64,000 nt of DNA from Streptomyces sp. 1222.5. GTDB taxonomy: Bacteria > Actinomycetota > Actinomycetes > Streptomycetales > Streptomycetaceae. The position numbers were made by a program, and so were the translations under genes. Location of the stretch: NCBI RefSeq assembly GCF_900105245.1, contig NZ_FNSZ01000001.1:1984001-2048000 (forward strand). Direction: 5' to 3'. Positions within the stretch are counted from its first letter, which is position 1. Every line of letters begins with the position of its first letter. A model generated the notes under the pieces. The model did not search any database. It was not told the DNA's origin and saw only the letters and a program-made list of their open reading frames with translations. Of this stretch, positions 55,215 through 64,000 are shown piece after piece.

Positions 55215-56483
55215 ATGACGGGTTGGCGGGTCAGGGACTACACCCAGGACGATCTCGAAGCGCTGATCCGTGTCGACATGGAGAGCGGCACGACCGAGGT
55301 GCCGCCGCTCTTCCCGCTCTCGGACGCCGTGACGGCCCTCCAGGCCCGCCATCCGGCTGTGGTGGCCACGGCCGACGACGCACTGATCGGCGCGGCGGTG
55401 AGCAGGGTGGAGGGCGAACGGGCATGGATCCTGCGCATCTGCCTGGCGCCCGGCTGGCGGCAGCGCGGGCTGGGCAGTGCCCTGGTCACCGCCCTTGAGC
55501 AACGGCTCTTCGCCGTGGGCGTCCGAGCGGTGCACGCCGTCCTGCCCGAGGGCGAGACCGGTGCCACCGCCCTGCGCAACTGCGACTTCGGCGCCCGCCC
55601 CGGGCTGGTCTTCTTCGAAAAGCGCGGGCCGGTGACTCCGCAGTCGGCCGACACGCTGTCCTCGCTCGGAGCCGAGCTGCCACCGGGGGGACTGTGGCAG
55701 AAGGTCGCGGGCATGCAACGGGAGAAGCGGCTCATCGAGCGACGCCTGGTCCTGCCGCTGGCCCATCCTGAACTGGCCGCCCAGCACGGAGTGGAACTGC
55801 CACGGGCGGTGATGCTGTTCGGCCCACCCGGGACCGGCAAGAGCACGTTCACGCATGCGATCGCCAGCCGCCTGGGATGGCCCTTCCTCGAACTGTTCCC
55901 CGCCCGTCTGGCCGCCGAGTACGGCCTGGCGACCGGGCTCAACCGGCGCTTCGACGAGATCGCCCGGCTCGACCGCGTCCTCGTCTTCATCGACGAGGTC
56001 GAGGAGATCGCCGGCGAACGCGGCGGCGCGGACGCGACCGCTGTCGGCGTCGTCAACGAACTGCTCAAAGCGATCGTCCGGTTCCGTAACCAGGACGGGC
56101 GGCTGCTCGTCTGCGCCACGAACAACGTCACCACGCTGGACTCCGCGTTCCTGCGCCACGGCCGCTTCGACTACGTCCTCCCGATCGGCCCTCCCGATCA
56201 CACCGCCAGGACCGCACTGTGGGAGAGCTACCTGGCCCGAGCGGGGGCGCAGGCCGACAGCGAGGTACTCGCGTCCGCCAGCGAGGGGTTCACCCCCGCT
56301 GATATCGCCCATGCGGCGCGAACCGTCTCCCAGGCCCAGTTCGAGCGCACGTTCGACACCGGAACCCGGACCACCCCCACCACCGACGACTACCTGGACA
56401 CGATCCGCGACACCAGGCCAACGGTCAGCGCCGCCATGGCTCAGGAATTCGCCCAGCAGACCGAGAAGTTCGCCCGCATCTAG
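55215..56483 (+). CDS. Fusion of GNAT acetyltransferase and AAA+ ATPase
   Basis: A 422-residue protein. Residues 1-140 are a GNAT domain with the acetyl-CoA pyrophosphate loop APGWRQRGLGSAL (79-90) and a C-terminal strand GLVFFEKRG. Residues 155-400 are an AAA+ domain: Walker A GPPGTGKST (203-211), Walker B VLVFIDEVEEI (255-265), sensor 1 VCATNN (299-304) and candidate arginine fingers in RHGRFDYVLP (314-323). The ATPase resembles FtsH/proteasomal-type AAA domains without a protease. GGAG is six bases before the ATG. It lies just after a decayed SPFH gene, a class that often partners AAA proteins. Function unknown; ATP-driven remodelling coupled to acetylation is possible. Confidence 0.85.
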   Translation: MTGWRVRDYTQDDLEALIRVDMESGTTEVPPLFPLSDAVTALQARHPAVVATADDALIGAAVSRVEGERAWILRICLAPGWRQRGLGSALVTALEQRLFAVGVRAVHAVLPEGETGATALRNCDFGARPGLVFFEKRGPVTPQSADTLSSLGAELPPGGLWQKVAGMQREKRLIERRLVLPLAHPELAAQHGVELPRAVMLFGPPGTGKSTFTHAIASRLGWPFLELFPARLAAEYGLATGLNRRFDEIARLDRVLVFIDEVEEIAGERGGADATAVGVVNELLKAIVRFRNQDGRLLVCATNNVTTLDSAFLRHGRFDYVLPIGPPDHTARTALWESYLARAGAQADSEVLASASEGFTPADIAHAARTVSQAQFERTFDTGTRTTPTTDDYLDTIRDTRPTVSAAMAQEFAQQTEKFARI

Positions 56484-56521
56484 GGTCCAGGCCGACGGGG
56501 AGTCGATCCGCGACGGACGTG

Positions 56522-56725
56522 TCAGGCCGACGTAGGCGGCGCGTCACCGCCCGTATCGATGAGGATCTGTCCGGCCTCGGTGACGTTGTCGGCCCGGACG
56601 GCCCTGGCCATCGCGGCGCGTGCCGCGTCGGGCGACGTGTCCGGAGGGACCAGCATCAGGGAGAAATGGTCCCGGTCGCCCCGGGTGATGAGGATGGTGT
56701 CGTCACCGACCGGGAAGAAATCGAT
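56522..56725 (-). pseudogene. C-terminal fragment of an unrecognised protein
   Basis: The minus-strand frame ending in TGA at 56522 encodes FFPVGDDTILITRGDRDHFS and DAARAAMARAVRADNVTEAG, a plausible protein tail of about 65 residues. Above 56726 the frame continues only as antisense of the desaturase fragment, so its front half has been lost at that junction. Family unknown. Confidence 0.4.
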
Positions 56726-57040
56726 ATGCCGATCCTGACCGGCAACGACCGCCCCGACTTCCTGCGCCGCCAGGTCCTCACCGCACGCAACGTACGCGGC
56801 AGCTGGTTCACCGACCTCGCCCTGGGCAGCCTGAACCACCAGATCGAACACCACCTGTTCCCCAGCATGCCCAGCCCGCACCTGCGCAGGGCCCGACCCA
56901 TCGTCCGCCGCTACTGCCGGGGCCTGGGAGTCGACTATCCGGAAACCGGACTGATCGCCTCCTACCGGCAAGCACTCGCCAGTCTCCACCGAGCAGGAGC
57001 GCCACTGCGGCGAGCCCGTATCAGCAGCGCCCGAGCATGA
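56726..57040 (+). pseudogene. C-terminal fragment of a fatty acid desaturase
   Basis: About 104 residues: DRPDFLRRQVLTARNVRG, then LALGSLNHQIEHHLFPSMPS with the third His box (QIEHH), and RRARPIVRRYCRGLGVDYPE to the stop. This matches the last third of DesA3/linoleoyl-CoA-type membrane desaturases of about 350 residues. The first two His boxes and membrane helices are absent. The fragment is joined at about 56726 to the tail of an oppositely oriented gene, so it is a rearrangement scar. Confidence 0.82.
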
Positions 57041-57572
57041 CCCATCGGCGCCGGCGGTGGATGATCTCGCCACCCTGTCTGAACCAGGAGGCAATCCCGT
57101 CGAACCGCTTGCATGAGTCGGCAACTGTGAGCATCCAGATGTCCTCGCTGCTCCAGCGCCTTGTCCCGGTGCCGGCTGAAGTGATCCGGTGAAACCCAGC
57201 TGCCGGGACAGCCCCGTCGGCTTCCCGGCGGGGCTGCGTCGTCTCACGGCTCCCCTCCCATATGCATGGGCGCAATCGCGAATCCAGCGTCCCGCGGGCA
57301 TCGCAGGAGCACGAACTGTGTGCGGAGCCGAACGCGGTCATGCGCGCAAGCACGGTCGAGATCACGGCGATGCCCCGCCGGAGCGCTCCGGTGGGGCTTC
57401 GTCTCATGGCTCCGAGCAGAAGCCCCGTCGGGGAATGGCTCCCGGACGGGCTTCACTGCTTCGCCCTCTCTCACACCGCTGTCACGAACTGAGCGGACAC
57501 CCGCGAACCGCAGGTACCTGACCTGCAATTTTGTGCGCGCTCCGCAGCGGCTGGACACCCGTGGACGATCGT
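57041..57572. other. Non-coding decay region with two hairpins
   Basis: No convincing gene. CAGCCCCG / CGGGGCTG (57209-57216 and 57229-57236) forms one hairpin. A nearly continuous dyad at 57372-57397 centred on CCGGAGCGCTCCGG forms a second. Similar phrases (GGGGCTnCGTC then CTCAnGGCTCC) occur near 57231 and 57394, so the region may hold a decayed repeat. Confidence 0.4.
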
Positions 57573-57710
57573 TACATTTCCCTGCGTCGGCGGGTGGAAT
57601 ACGGCCGATGTCGCGGCCGCGCATGCGATAGCCGCCGCGATGACCTCCGTGTGGTGGACGAGGCGGTCGATCATCGCGGCGGCGACGGTGTCGTCGCCGA
57701 AGACACCTCG
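57573..57710 (-). pseudogene. IS21-family IstB (helper ATPase) C-terminal remnant
   Basis: The minus strand encodes RGVFGDDTVAAAMIDRLVHH followed by TEVI (57710 to about 57637), then in another frame YRMRGRDIGRIPPADAGK. Both parts match the end of IstB, whose usual text is along the lines of DDVVAAAMIDRLVHHAE and SYRMRGRDL. The rest of IstB and all of IstA are missing. It is a second insertion element scar in this zone. Confidence 0.72.
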
Positions 57711-57846
57711 CGGTTTCATGGCCCGTGACGGGGGCTTGACCCCAGCAGGCGGGCACCGCCGGGGGCGGCGCAGTCGGGACTTGTCCAGACACGTTTGCGA
57801 TAGGGGCCGGAAGGAGTCAGAGTCTGAGGGGGCACAGGAGGCGACC

Positions 57847-58008
57847 GTGACCTTTCTCGCGATGTTTCTTCTCATCATCGGGGCGATTTTGATCCTGCTC
57901 GGGACGCTCCTGGTCGCCATCGGGGCAATCGTGATCTTCCTGGGGATTGTCCTGATCGCCATCGCTGCCTTCCTGCTGATCCGGAGAGTGCTGGGGCACC
58001 GACAGTAG
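57847..58008 (+). CDS. 53-residue hydrophobic membrane protein
   Basis: A short gene starting GTG at 57847 with a perfect AGGAG six bases upstream (57836-57840). Residues 2-45 are almost wholly Ile/Leu/Val/Ala/Gly and form two closely spaced helices (FLAMFLLIIGAILILLGTLL and VAIGAIVIFLGIVLIAIAAF), ending in a basic tail IRRVLGHRQ. A repeated IGAI-(L/V)I pattern marks both helices. The good ribosome binding site and intact frame within decayed surroundings argue that it is real. It may be a small membrane-stress or toxin-like peptide; no family is recognised. Confidence 0.68.
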   Translation: MTFLAMFLLIIGAILILLGTLLVAIGAIVIFLGIVLIAIAAFLLIRRVLGHRQ

Positions 58009-59403
58009 AAGGGCAATGCCAGGCGAGTGTCTGTACGTGCGGGCCAAGTGGTGGCCTCGGTCTGGCCCGCGCCGAGGACGAGGCCGAGAAATGGGATCGC
58101 ATCAAGCCGGATGCGTCGAGTGGTCGTTGCGCCTGGCTGGCCAGGCCGCGGTTTCCGTGCTGAGGACTGCGGCGGTGACCGGGCCCGGGACGTCGGTGGT
58201 TGCTGCGTCCGCCACGGCGTACCGGACGGCGCTGCTGTTCTTCGCCGGCCTGGCCATCGCCCTGCTCGTCGGCTTCCTGCTGCCGGTCTACCTGCTCACC
58301 CAGATTCGGCTCGCGGATTTCGACGATGCCTTTCCGCTGCCGCCCGGTTGTCAGATTCCGGCCCGTTCGGACCCACCGCGGCGAAGGGCCGGGGACTATG
58401 CTGATGAGCGGACGCCCAGGACCCCGGTGGACGCACGGCCTGCTGAGCACGATGCCACGGGAGCGGATTCTCGTCCGGACCCGTCGCATCTCCGAGGAGA
58501 TCCCTGTCGGGCACCGAATCTCGGAGCGCGGAACCCCGACCTGGTGACCCACTCACGTCCTCGTACGCCCCGACCTCGGTCGCACCCCGCCGGGTACGAA
58601 GCCCCGCGCCTCGCGGACGGTGCCCGGTAGCGGTCCCGAGAACACCTGAACGGCTGGAACAGAGGTGTCATGCCATACTCTGCGGCTGCCCATCCGCCTG
58701 CGGGGCTCGCGTCCGCTCGCGCAGCCCTCGTCCCTTCCAGCGGGCGAGGGCGCCATGATCATCTCTCGGGCCCGCGGTCAGCCGTGGAGCGGAGGCGGTT
58801 GCGAGCAGCCCGCCGTGGAAGCGATGTGCCCGCGCCGGCTCAGCCGCCGGCACCCCGCCTGTTGGCGCGGGGATCTCGCGGGTCCGTCGCGGAGTCCCGC
58901 GCAGCGGCGTCCGGCGAAGATGCGCGCGAGCCGAGCCCGGAAGTCCGACCAGGACGTCTCGCCGTCGCCGTACGGCAGCCCGGATTCTCCGTGGTGGTCT
59001 CGGAGGCCGCGGCCCTGGAGGGCTGCGGGTTCGGATCTTCCCCGGGGTGGCGGCGCCGGCGGCTCCCCCACGCGGCCCCAGCCCCCCGTGCCGTACGAGG
59101 TGACGGCTTCGGGTGGCCGGGATTCGACGGAGCGCTGCCACCTGCCGTCGGAGGGATCACCGGCGCCGGCGCCGGCTTCACCGGGCTCCTGGTCCACCCG
59201 CACGAGCGGCATTGGGATGTGACCCGACGGTTGCGGGAACCGCTCCTCTCCGAGCGCCAGGCATCACTCGGTGTCGCCTTGGCGGACCGGGCCGACGAGC
59301 CGATCGTGGCCTCCCTCCGCTCCTGGCGCAGGAAAGGCGTCGGAAACGTCCGCGGGCCGGCCGACGGTGCCGTGTCCCTGGCGCTGATTCCCCCCTGGAT
59401 CCG
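58009..59403. other. 1.4-kb region of degraded sequence
   Basis: Open frames exist on both strands, but none reads like an intact protein. On the plus strand at about 58150-58330, TAYRTALLFFAGLAIALLVG and FLLPVYLLTQI resemble the last membrane helix of a DHA2-type MFS exporter, a possible remnant. From about 59160 to 59400 a frame ending RSWRRKGVGNVRGPADGAV looks semi-coding and runs into the GAF-ANTAR gene from a different start. I make no gene call here. Confidence 0.4.
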
Positions 59404-60261
59404 GTGGTCACCGTGATCCCCGGCAGCCGGTCGGCGCGGATCCAGGCTCTCGTGGCCGAGCAGGCGGCCCTGCGCGGCGCCCGGGTCGGCCTCCTCGACG
59501 TGTGTACGGCGGCGGTGGCGGCGCTGCCGGTCGGCGGGGCCGGGGTGTCCGCGATGTCCCGCGGCCGGGCGAGTCATCCGCTGTGCAGCACCGACTCCGT
59601 CAGTCAGCAGCTGGAAGAACTCCAGCTCACACTGGGCGAGGGGCCGTGCGTGGATGCCTTTGTCCTCGGATCCTCGGTCCTCTGCACCGACTTGTTGGCC
59701 GGTGAACTCCAGCGGCATTGGATGGTGTTCGCCGACGCGGCCCTGGAAGCCGGAGCCAGGGCGGTCTTCGCTTTCCCCCTGCAGATCGGTGCCATCAGCC
59801 CCGGCGTACTCGACCTGTACTCCAGCAGCTCGGTCGAGCTGGACGCGGACGAGGTGGCCGATGCGATGGCCTTCGCCGACACTGCCACGCTGCTTCTGCT
59901 CGACGCCGGGATCAGCGAGACGGGTGTCCCGTCCGACACCTGCGCCTCCGGCACCGACATGACCGGCACGGACCGGCCGGACGCCGCGTCCTTCGACGAC
60001 CTGGGCGATTACCGGGCCGAGATCGACCAGGCCACCGGCATCCTCATGGTCCAGCTCGGCGTCGGCGTCGAGGAAGCCTTTATCCGGCTGCGCGCCCACG
60101 CGTACGCCCGGGGGACACGGATCTCGGTGGTCGCCGCCGACGTGGTCGCCCACCGGCTCCGCTTCTCCCCGGAGACCACACCGTCCGACGTGAGACCGCC
60201 GGATGCACGTCCTCCCGACTCGCAACCGCCGGATGCGCGACCGCCCGACGAGGAGCCCTGA
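59404..60261 (+). CDS. GAF-ANTAR domain protein with Pro-Pro-Asp repeat tail
   Basis: A roughly 285-residue RNA-binding-type regulator. A GAF domain spans about 20-170, with GEGPCVDAFVLGSSVLCTDL, the usual sensor signature. A C-terminal ANTAR domain (about 200-258) has EIDQATGILMVQLGVGVEEA and FIRLRAHAYARGTRISVVAA. ANTAR domains bind paired hexanucleotide-loop hairpins to prevent termination. The tail carries about five PPD repeats. The GTG at 59404 or 59413 is likely; neither has a strong ribosome binding site, so the N-terminus may have been trimmed by nearby decay. Confidence 0.82.
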   Translation: MVTVIPGSRSARIQALVAEQAALRGARVGLLDVCTAAVAALPVGGAGVSAMSRGRASHPLCSTDSVSQQLEELQLTLGEGPCVDAFVLGSSVLCTDLLAGELQRHWMVFADAALEAGARAVFAFPLQIGAISPGVLDLYSSSSVELDADEVADAMAFADTATLLLLDAGISETGVPSDTCASGTDMTGTDRPDAASFDDLGDYRAEIDQATGILMVQLGVGVEEAFIRLRAHAYARGTRISVVAADVVAHRLRFSPETTPSDVRPPDARPPDSQPPDARPPDEEP

Positions 60262-60292
60262 TGCTCACGCCCCACAAACAGAGGTGTGCACG

Positions 60293-61018
60293 ATGAAGGA
60301 ACAGCTGATGGCCCGGACGTTCGTCGAACTGGCGGACAGTCTCGTCGCCGACTTCGACCTCATGGACTTCCTGCGCCTGCTCACCGACCGCTGCGTCGAT
60401 CTGCTCGACGCGAGTGCGGCGGGCGTCCTGCTCGCCGACCGCGACGGCGTGCTGCGCGTCATGGCCGCCTCCGACGAACGGGTGCGCCTCCTCGAACTCT
60501 TCCAGCTCCAGAACCACGAAGGCCCCTGCCTGGACTGCTTCCACACCGGGACCACCGTCTCCGTTCCCGACCTGCGCGACGAAGCGGCCCGCTGGCCTCT
60601 GTTCACCGCCCAGGCGCAGCGCCTCGGCTTCACCGCCGTCCAGGCGCTGCCCATGCGCCTGCGCGACGAGGCCGTCGGCGCACTCAACCTCTTCCACACC
60701 ACCCCGGCGCCCATCAGCCCCGCCGCCACCCCCTTCGCACAGGCCCTCGCCGACGTCGCCACCATCAGCCTGCTGCAACAACGCACCACCGAGCGCAGCA
60801 CCCTCCTCAACGAACAGCTGCAGACCGCCCTCAACAGCCGCGTCCTGATCGAACAGGCCAAGGGAAAGCTCGCCGAACGCCGCCACACGGACATGGAACG
60901 GGCCTTCACGACGCTGCGCGCCTACGCCCGCGCCCACAACCGCCGCCTGGCGGACGTCGCCCGCGCCTTCATCGACGAAACCGAGCACCTCCCCGGTCTC
61001 AGTCCGAGAAATTCCTGA
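60293..61018 (+). CDS. GAF-ANTAR domain transcription antitermination regulator
   Basis: A 241-residue protein with a GAF domain (about 10-160; [20 protein letters not shown]) and an ANTAR domain (about 175-235; [20 protein letters not shown], then [20 protein letters not shown]). The ATG at 60293 follows AGAGG with eight-base spacing. It lies 31 bases after another GAF-ANTAR gene and 25 bases before the phosphoketolase gene, so the three may form one unit. I found no obvious paired ANTAR target hairpins in these short gaps. Confidence 0.92.
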   Translation: MKEQLMARTFVELADSLVADFDLMDFLRLLTDRCVDLLDASAAGVLLADRDGVLRVMAASDERVRLLELFQLQNHEGPCLDCFHTGTTVSVPDLRDEAARWPLFTAQAQRLGFTAVQALPMRLRDEAVGALNLFHTTPAPISPAATPFAQALADVATISLLQQRTTERSTLLNEQLQTALNSRVLIEQAKGKLAERRHTDMERAFTTLRAYARAHNRRLADVARAFIDETEHLPGLSPRNS

Positions 61019-61043
61019 TCATCCCCTGCGAGAAGGGTTCGTC

Positions 61044-63455
61044 ATGCCACTCGGCCCCACGACCGGGACCACCCTCGACACTCCGGGCACGCCCGACCGC
61101 CTCGACCAGGAGGAGCTGAGCGCTCTGGACGCCCATTGGCGGGCGGCGAACTACCTGGCCGTCGGGCAGATCTACCTCATGGCCAACCCTCTGCTGACCG
61201 AGCCATTGGCGCCTGAGCACGTCAAGCCGCGACTGCTCGGGCACTGGGGCACTTCACCGGGCCTGAATCTGGTCCACACCCACCTCAACAGGGTCGTCAA
61301 AGCGAGGAACCTGGACGCGATCTGTGTCTGGGGGCCCGGTCACGGCGGGCCGGCCGTGGTGGCGAACTCCTGGCTGGAGGGCAGCTACACCGAGACGTAC
61401 CCGGACATCACGCGGGACGCGGCCGGCATGACCCGCCTCTTCCGGCAGTTCTCCTTCCCGGGCGGCATCCCCAGTCATGTCGCACCCGAGACCCCCGGAT
61501 CGATCCACGAGGGCGGCGAGCTGGGCTACTCCCTCTCTCATGCCTACGGGGCCGCGTTCGACGATCCGGGGCTCCTGGTGGCCTGCGTGATCGGCGACGG
61601 TGAGGCCGAGACGGGCCCACTGGCCGCCTCCTGGCACTCGAACAAGTTCCTCGACCCGGTACGGGACGGTGCCGTCCTGCCGATCCTGCACCTCAACGGC
61701 TACAAGATCGCCAACCCGACGGTCCTGGCCCGGATACCGGAGCCCGAACTCGACTCCCTGCTCAGGGGATACGGCCACGAGCCCCTCCATGTCACCGGGG
61801 ACGACCCTCACGCCGTCCACCAGACGATGGCTCGCGCCATGGACGAGGCCCTGGACCGTATCGCCGCCTTCCAGTACGCCGCCCGTGCCGGTTCCGTCAT
61901 CACCGAACGCCCACGCTGGCCGGTGATCGTGCTGCGCACGCCCAAGGGCTGGACCGGGCCCGCCGAGGTCGACGGCCTCCCGGTGGAGGGCACCTGGCGA
62001 GCGCACCAGGTGCCGCTGCCGGCCGTACGCGAGAACCCGGACCATCTGCGGCAGTTGGAGCGATGGCTGCGCTCCTACCGGCCCGAGGAACTCTTCGACG
62101 AGCACGGACGCCCCCGGGAACAGGTCCTCGCCTGCGTCCCCGACGGCGCGCACCGCCTGGGCGCCAGCCCGCACACCAACGGCGGCCTGCTGCTGCACGA
62201 CCTGCCCATGCCGCCCCTGGAGCGGTTCGCCGTCCCGGTCGACAGGCCCGGCGCGACGGCGCACGAGCCGACCCGCGTCCTCGGCGACCTGCTGGCGCAG
62301 GTGATGGCCGACACGGGCGAGCGGCGCGACTTCCGGCTGGTCGGGCCGGACGAGACGGCCTCCAACCGCCTTCAGGCCGTCTACGAGGCGAGCGGCAAGG
62401 CGTGGGAGGCCCAGGTACTGCCCACGGACGAGCACCTGGAGCGCGGCGGCCGGGTGGTGGAGATCCTCTCCGAACACACCTGTCAGGGCTGGCTGGAGGG
62501 CTATCTCCTCACCGGCCGGCATGGCCTGTTCTCCTGTTACGAGGCTTTCGTCCACATCGTCGACTCCATGGCGAACCAGCACATCAAGTGGCTGCGCGTC
62601 GCCCGCCGGCTCCCCTGGCGCCGCCCTATCGCCTCCCTCAACTACCTGCTGACCTCGCACGTGTGGCGCCAGGACAACAACGGCTTCTCGCATCAGGACC
62701 CCGGTTTCGTCGACCACGTACTGAACAAGTCGCCGGAGGTCGTGCGGGTCTACTATCCGCCGGACGCCAACACCCTGCTGTGCGTGGCGGATCACGTGCT
62801 GCGCAGCCGCGACTACGTCAACGTCGTCGTCGCGGGCAAGCAGCCCTGCTTCGACTGGCTCGACATCGACGCCGCCCGCGCGCACTGCGCCCGCGGCGCC
62901 GGCATCTGGGACTGGGCCGGCACCGAGTCCGAGCCCGGCGAGCCCGACGTGGTGCTCGCCTGCGCGGGCGACGTACCCACCCTCGAAGTGCTCGCCGCGG
63001 CCTCGCTGCTCCGTCACCATCTGCCCGAACTCGCGGTACGGGTGGTCAACGTCGTCGACATCGCCCGGCTCCTGCCCGCGGAGGAACATCCGCACGGGAT
63101 GCCCGACAGCGAGTACGACGCGCTGTTCACCCCCGACAAGCCCGTCGTCTTCGCTTACCACGGCTATCCGTGGCTCATCCACCGGCTCGCCTACCGCCGG
63201 GCCAACCACCCGCACCTGCACGTGCGCGGGTACAAGGAGGAGGGCACGACCACGACCCCGTTCGACATGGTCGTACGCAACGACCTCGACCGTTACCGGC
63301 TGGTCATGGACGTGATCGACCGGGTGCCGGGCCTCGCGGTGCGCGCGGCAGCGCTGCGGCAGCGGATGGCCGACGTCCGTTACCTCCATCACGACTGGAT
63401 CCGCGCCCATGGGGCGGACCTGCCCGAGGTCGCCGAATGGACCTGGAGTCAGTGA
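61044..63455 (+). CDS. xfp: Phosphoketolase (xylulose-5-phosphate/fructose-6-phosphate)
   Basis: An 803-residue thiamine-diphosphate enzyme that splits xylulose 5-phosphate or fructose 6-phosphate with phosphate to acetyl phosphate and a shorter sugar phosphate. Signature 1 is [36 protein letters not shown] is the ThDP/Mg motif with the second signature, and [11 protein letters not shown] continues it. [19 protein letters not shown] and YPPDANTLL are further conserved blocks. The length is normal. It overlaps the P-type ATPase gene by 19 bases, so the two are co-transcribed. Confidence 0.95.
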   Translation: MPLGPTTGTTLDTPGTPDRLDQEELSALDAHWRAANYLAVGQIYLMANPLLTEPLAPEHVKPRLLGHWGTSPGLNLVHTHLNRVVKARNLDAICVWGPGHGGPAVVANSWLEGSYTETYPDITRDAAGMTRLFRQFSFPGGIPSHVAPETPGSIHEGGELGYSLSHAYGAAFDDPGLLVACVIGDGEAETGPLAASWHSNKFLDPVRDGAVLPILHLNGYKIANPTVLARIPEPELDSLLRGYGHEPLHVTGDDPHAVHQTMARAMDEALDRIAAFQYAARAGSVITERPRWPVIVLRTPKGWTGPAEVDGLPVEGTWRAHQVPLPAVRENPDHLRQLERWLRSYRPEELFDEHGRPREQVLACVPDGAHRLGASPHTNGGLLLHDLPMPPLERFAVPVDRPGATAHEPTRVLGDLLAQVMADTGERRDFRLVGPDETASNRLQAVYEASGKAWEAQVLPTDEHLERGGRVVEILSEHTCQGWLEGYLLTGRHGLFSCYEAFVHIVDSMANQHIKWLRVARRLPWRRPIASLNYLLTSHVWRQDNNGFSHQDPGFVDHVLNKSPEVVRVYYPPDANTLLCVADHVLRSRDYVNVVVAGKQPCFDWLDIDAARAHCARGAGIWDWAGTESEPGEPDVVLACAGDVPTLEVLAAASLLRHHLPELAVRVVNVVDIARLLPAEEHPHGMPDSEYDALFTPDKPVVFAYHGYPWLIHRLAYRRANHPHLHVRGYKEEGTTTTPFDMVVRNDLDRYRLVMDVIDRVPGLAVRAAALRQRMADVRYLHHDWIRAHGADLPEVAEWTWSQ

Positions 63456-64000
63456 CCACGGAGTCGGTGACCACCCGTGCGGCGGAGCTGCGGGTGGGGG
63501 ACGCCGCCGCCGAGGACGCGGAGGCCGTGCTGGCCGCGCTCGCGAGCAGCCCCGACGGCCTGTCGGGGGGCGAGACGGGTGAGGCGGCCGAGCGGCTCGC
63601 GGCCTTCGGGCCGAACGCCGTACGCACGCACCATGTCCGCGTCCTGGCGGTCCTCGGGCGGCAGCTGCGCAGCGCCCTGCTGATCCTGCTGGCGGTGACG
63701 GCCGGGGTCTCGTACTTCTTCGGCGAGCGGACCGGCGCGATCATCATCGCGGGGATTCTGGTGCTGAGCGTGGCGCTGGGATTCGTGAACGAGTACCGGG
63801 CGGAGAAGGCGGCACAGGCCCTGCACTCGCGGGTGCGGCACACGGCCGTCGTGGTCAGGGACGGCGCGGCCGGCGAGGTCGACGTGACCGAGCTGGTGCC
63901 GGGCGACGTCGTGCATCTGACGCTGGGGCAGGTGGTGCCCGCGGATCTGCGCCTGCTGGAGTGCACGGCGTTCGCCTGCGACGAGAGCGTCCTCACCGGG
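63437..64000 (+). CDS. Cation-transporting P-type ATPase, N-terminal part (runs off the window)
   Basis: The first 188 residues of a P2/P3-type cation ATPase. A cation-ATPase N-domain ([20 protein letters not shown]) precedes two membrane helices ([17 protein letters not shown] and [20 protein letters not shown]). The actuator domain begins with [20 protein letters not shown], then [21 protein letters not shown], just short of the usual TGES. The ATG at 63437 has GAGG eight bases upstream; a GTG at 63452 is the alternative. It resembles MgtA or Ca-type pumps, but the DKTG region lies outside the window, so the ion cannot be inferred. Confidence 0.9.
   Translation, partial: MDLESVTTESVTTRAAELRVGDAAAEDAEAVLAALASSPDGLSGGETGEAAERLAAFGPNAVRTHHVRVLAVLGRQLRSALLILLAVTAGVSYFFGERTGAIIIAGILVLSVALGFVNEYRAEKAAQALHSRVRHTAVVVRDGAAGEVDVTELVPGDVVHLTLGQVVPADLRLLECTAFACDESVLTG

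Noticed and set aside
58670..59416. 248-codon open frame as a possible gene before the GAF-ANTAR genes
   Set aside because: The first two thirds are Arg/Ala/Pro/Ser-rich with no recognisable domain, no ribosome binding site is evident, and competing frames of equal quality exist on both strands. The last 80 codons look semi-coding, but I cannot name a family.
58840..60225. 461-codon minus-strand frame over the first GAF-ANTAR gene
   Set aside because: The plus strand has clear GAF and ANTAR motifs in the same place; the minus-strand product has none.

Overview
The window is high-GC actinobacterial DNA, almost certainly from a Streptomyces chromosome. The evidence is GC-rich third codon positions, frequent GTG and TTG starts, ATGA/GTGA stop-start overlaps, and typical families: a SARP activator, an F420-type luciferase-like oxidoreductase, PucR, GAF-ANTAR proteins, ClpC, a GluABCD-like transporter and PcaDC. 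I see no rRNA, tRNA or CRISPR array. All family names below rest on reading translated sequence by eye; no database search was run.

Positions 1-18,790 look like one biosynthetic gene cluster. A leftward, largely translationally coupled operon (about 12,556 to 3,597) encodes an acyl carrier protein, two acyl-CoA dehydrogenase-like flavoproteins, a UbiG-like methyltransferase, an SRPBCC (cyclase/START-like) protein, a type III polyketide synthase, a second methyltransferase, a class III aminotransferase and a FAD-dependent oxidoreductase that carries a frameshift. An FMN reductase lies just downstream. Around it are an MMPL exporter (cut by the window edge), an amidohydrolase plus DUF59 pair, an MFS drug exporter, and a second leftward unit: a SARP regulator, a type II thioesterase and a fatty-acyl-AMP ligase. 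The implied logic is activation of a fatty acid by the AMP ligase, loading on the ACP, desaturation by the dehydrogenases, extension and cyclisation by the type III PKS, then methylation, amination and oxidation. I do not recognise the product.

Positions 19,100-26,900 hold housekeeping and accessory genes: a macrodomain protein, a phytoene-desaturase-like enzyme, an inositol-monophosphatase-like enzyme, a gamma-glutamyltransferase-like enzyme, a lipoate ligase-like protein, two small membrane-associated proteins and a lipoprotein. Positions 26,832-35,830 are a reductive pyrimidine (or hydantoin) degradation locus: NCS1 permease, luciferase-like oxidoreductase, dihydropyrimidinase, two paralogous carbon-nitrogen hydrolases, an aminotransferase and a PucR regulator. 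Repeated promoter boxes are visible. No classical dihydropyrimidine dehydrogenase is present.

Positions 36,200-53,300 contain a UL36-like protein, a divergent XRE regulator/methionine aminopeptidase pair with a shared operator, a second-type ClpC ATPase, a secreted gamma-glutamyltransferase, a 90-residue protein made of a duplicated aromatic module, a secreted CocE-type hydrolase, a four-gene glutamate-type ABC transporter, exonuclease III, an MBL-fold protein and PcaDC. Positions 53,350-59,400 are a decay zone with remnants of IS110 and IS21 elements, an SPFH protein and a fatty acid desaturase. An intact GNAT-AAA ATPase fusion and a 53-residue hydrophobic protein sit within it. The window ends with two GAF-ANTAR proteins, a phosphoketolase and the start of a cation P-type ATPase.
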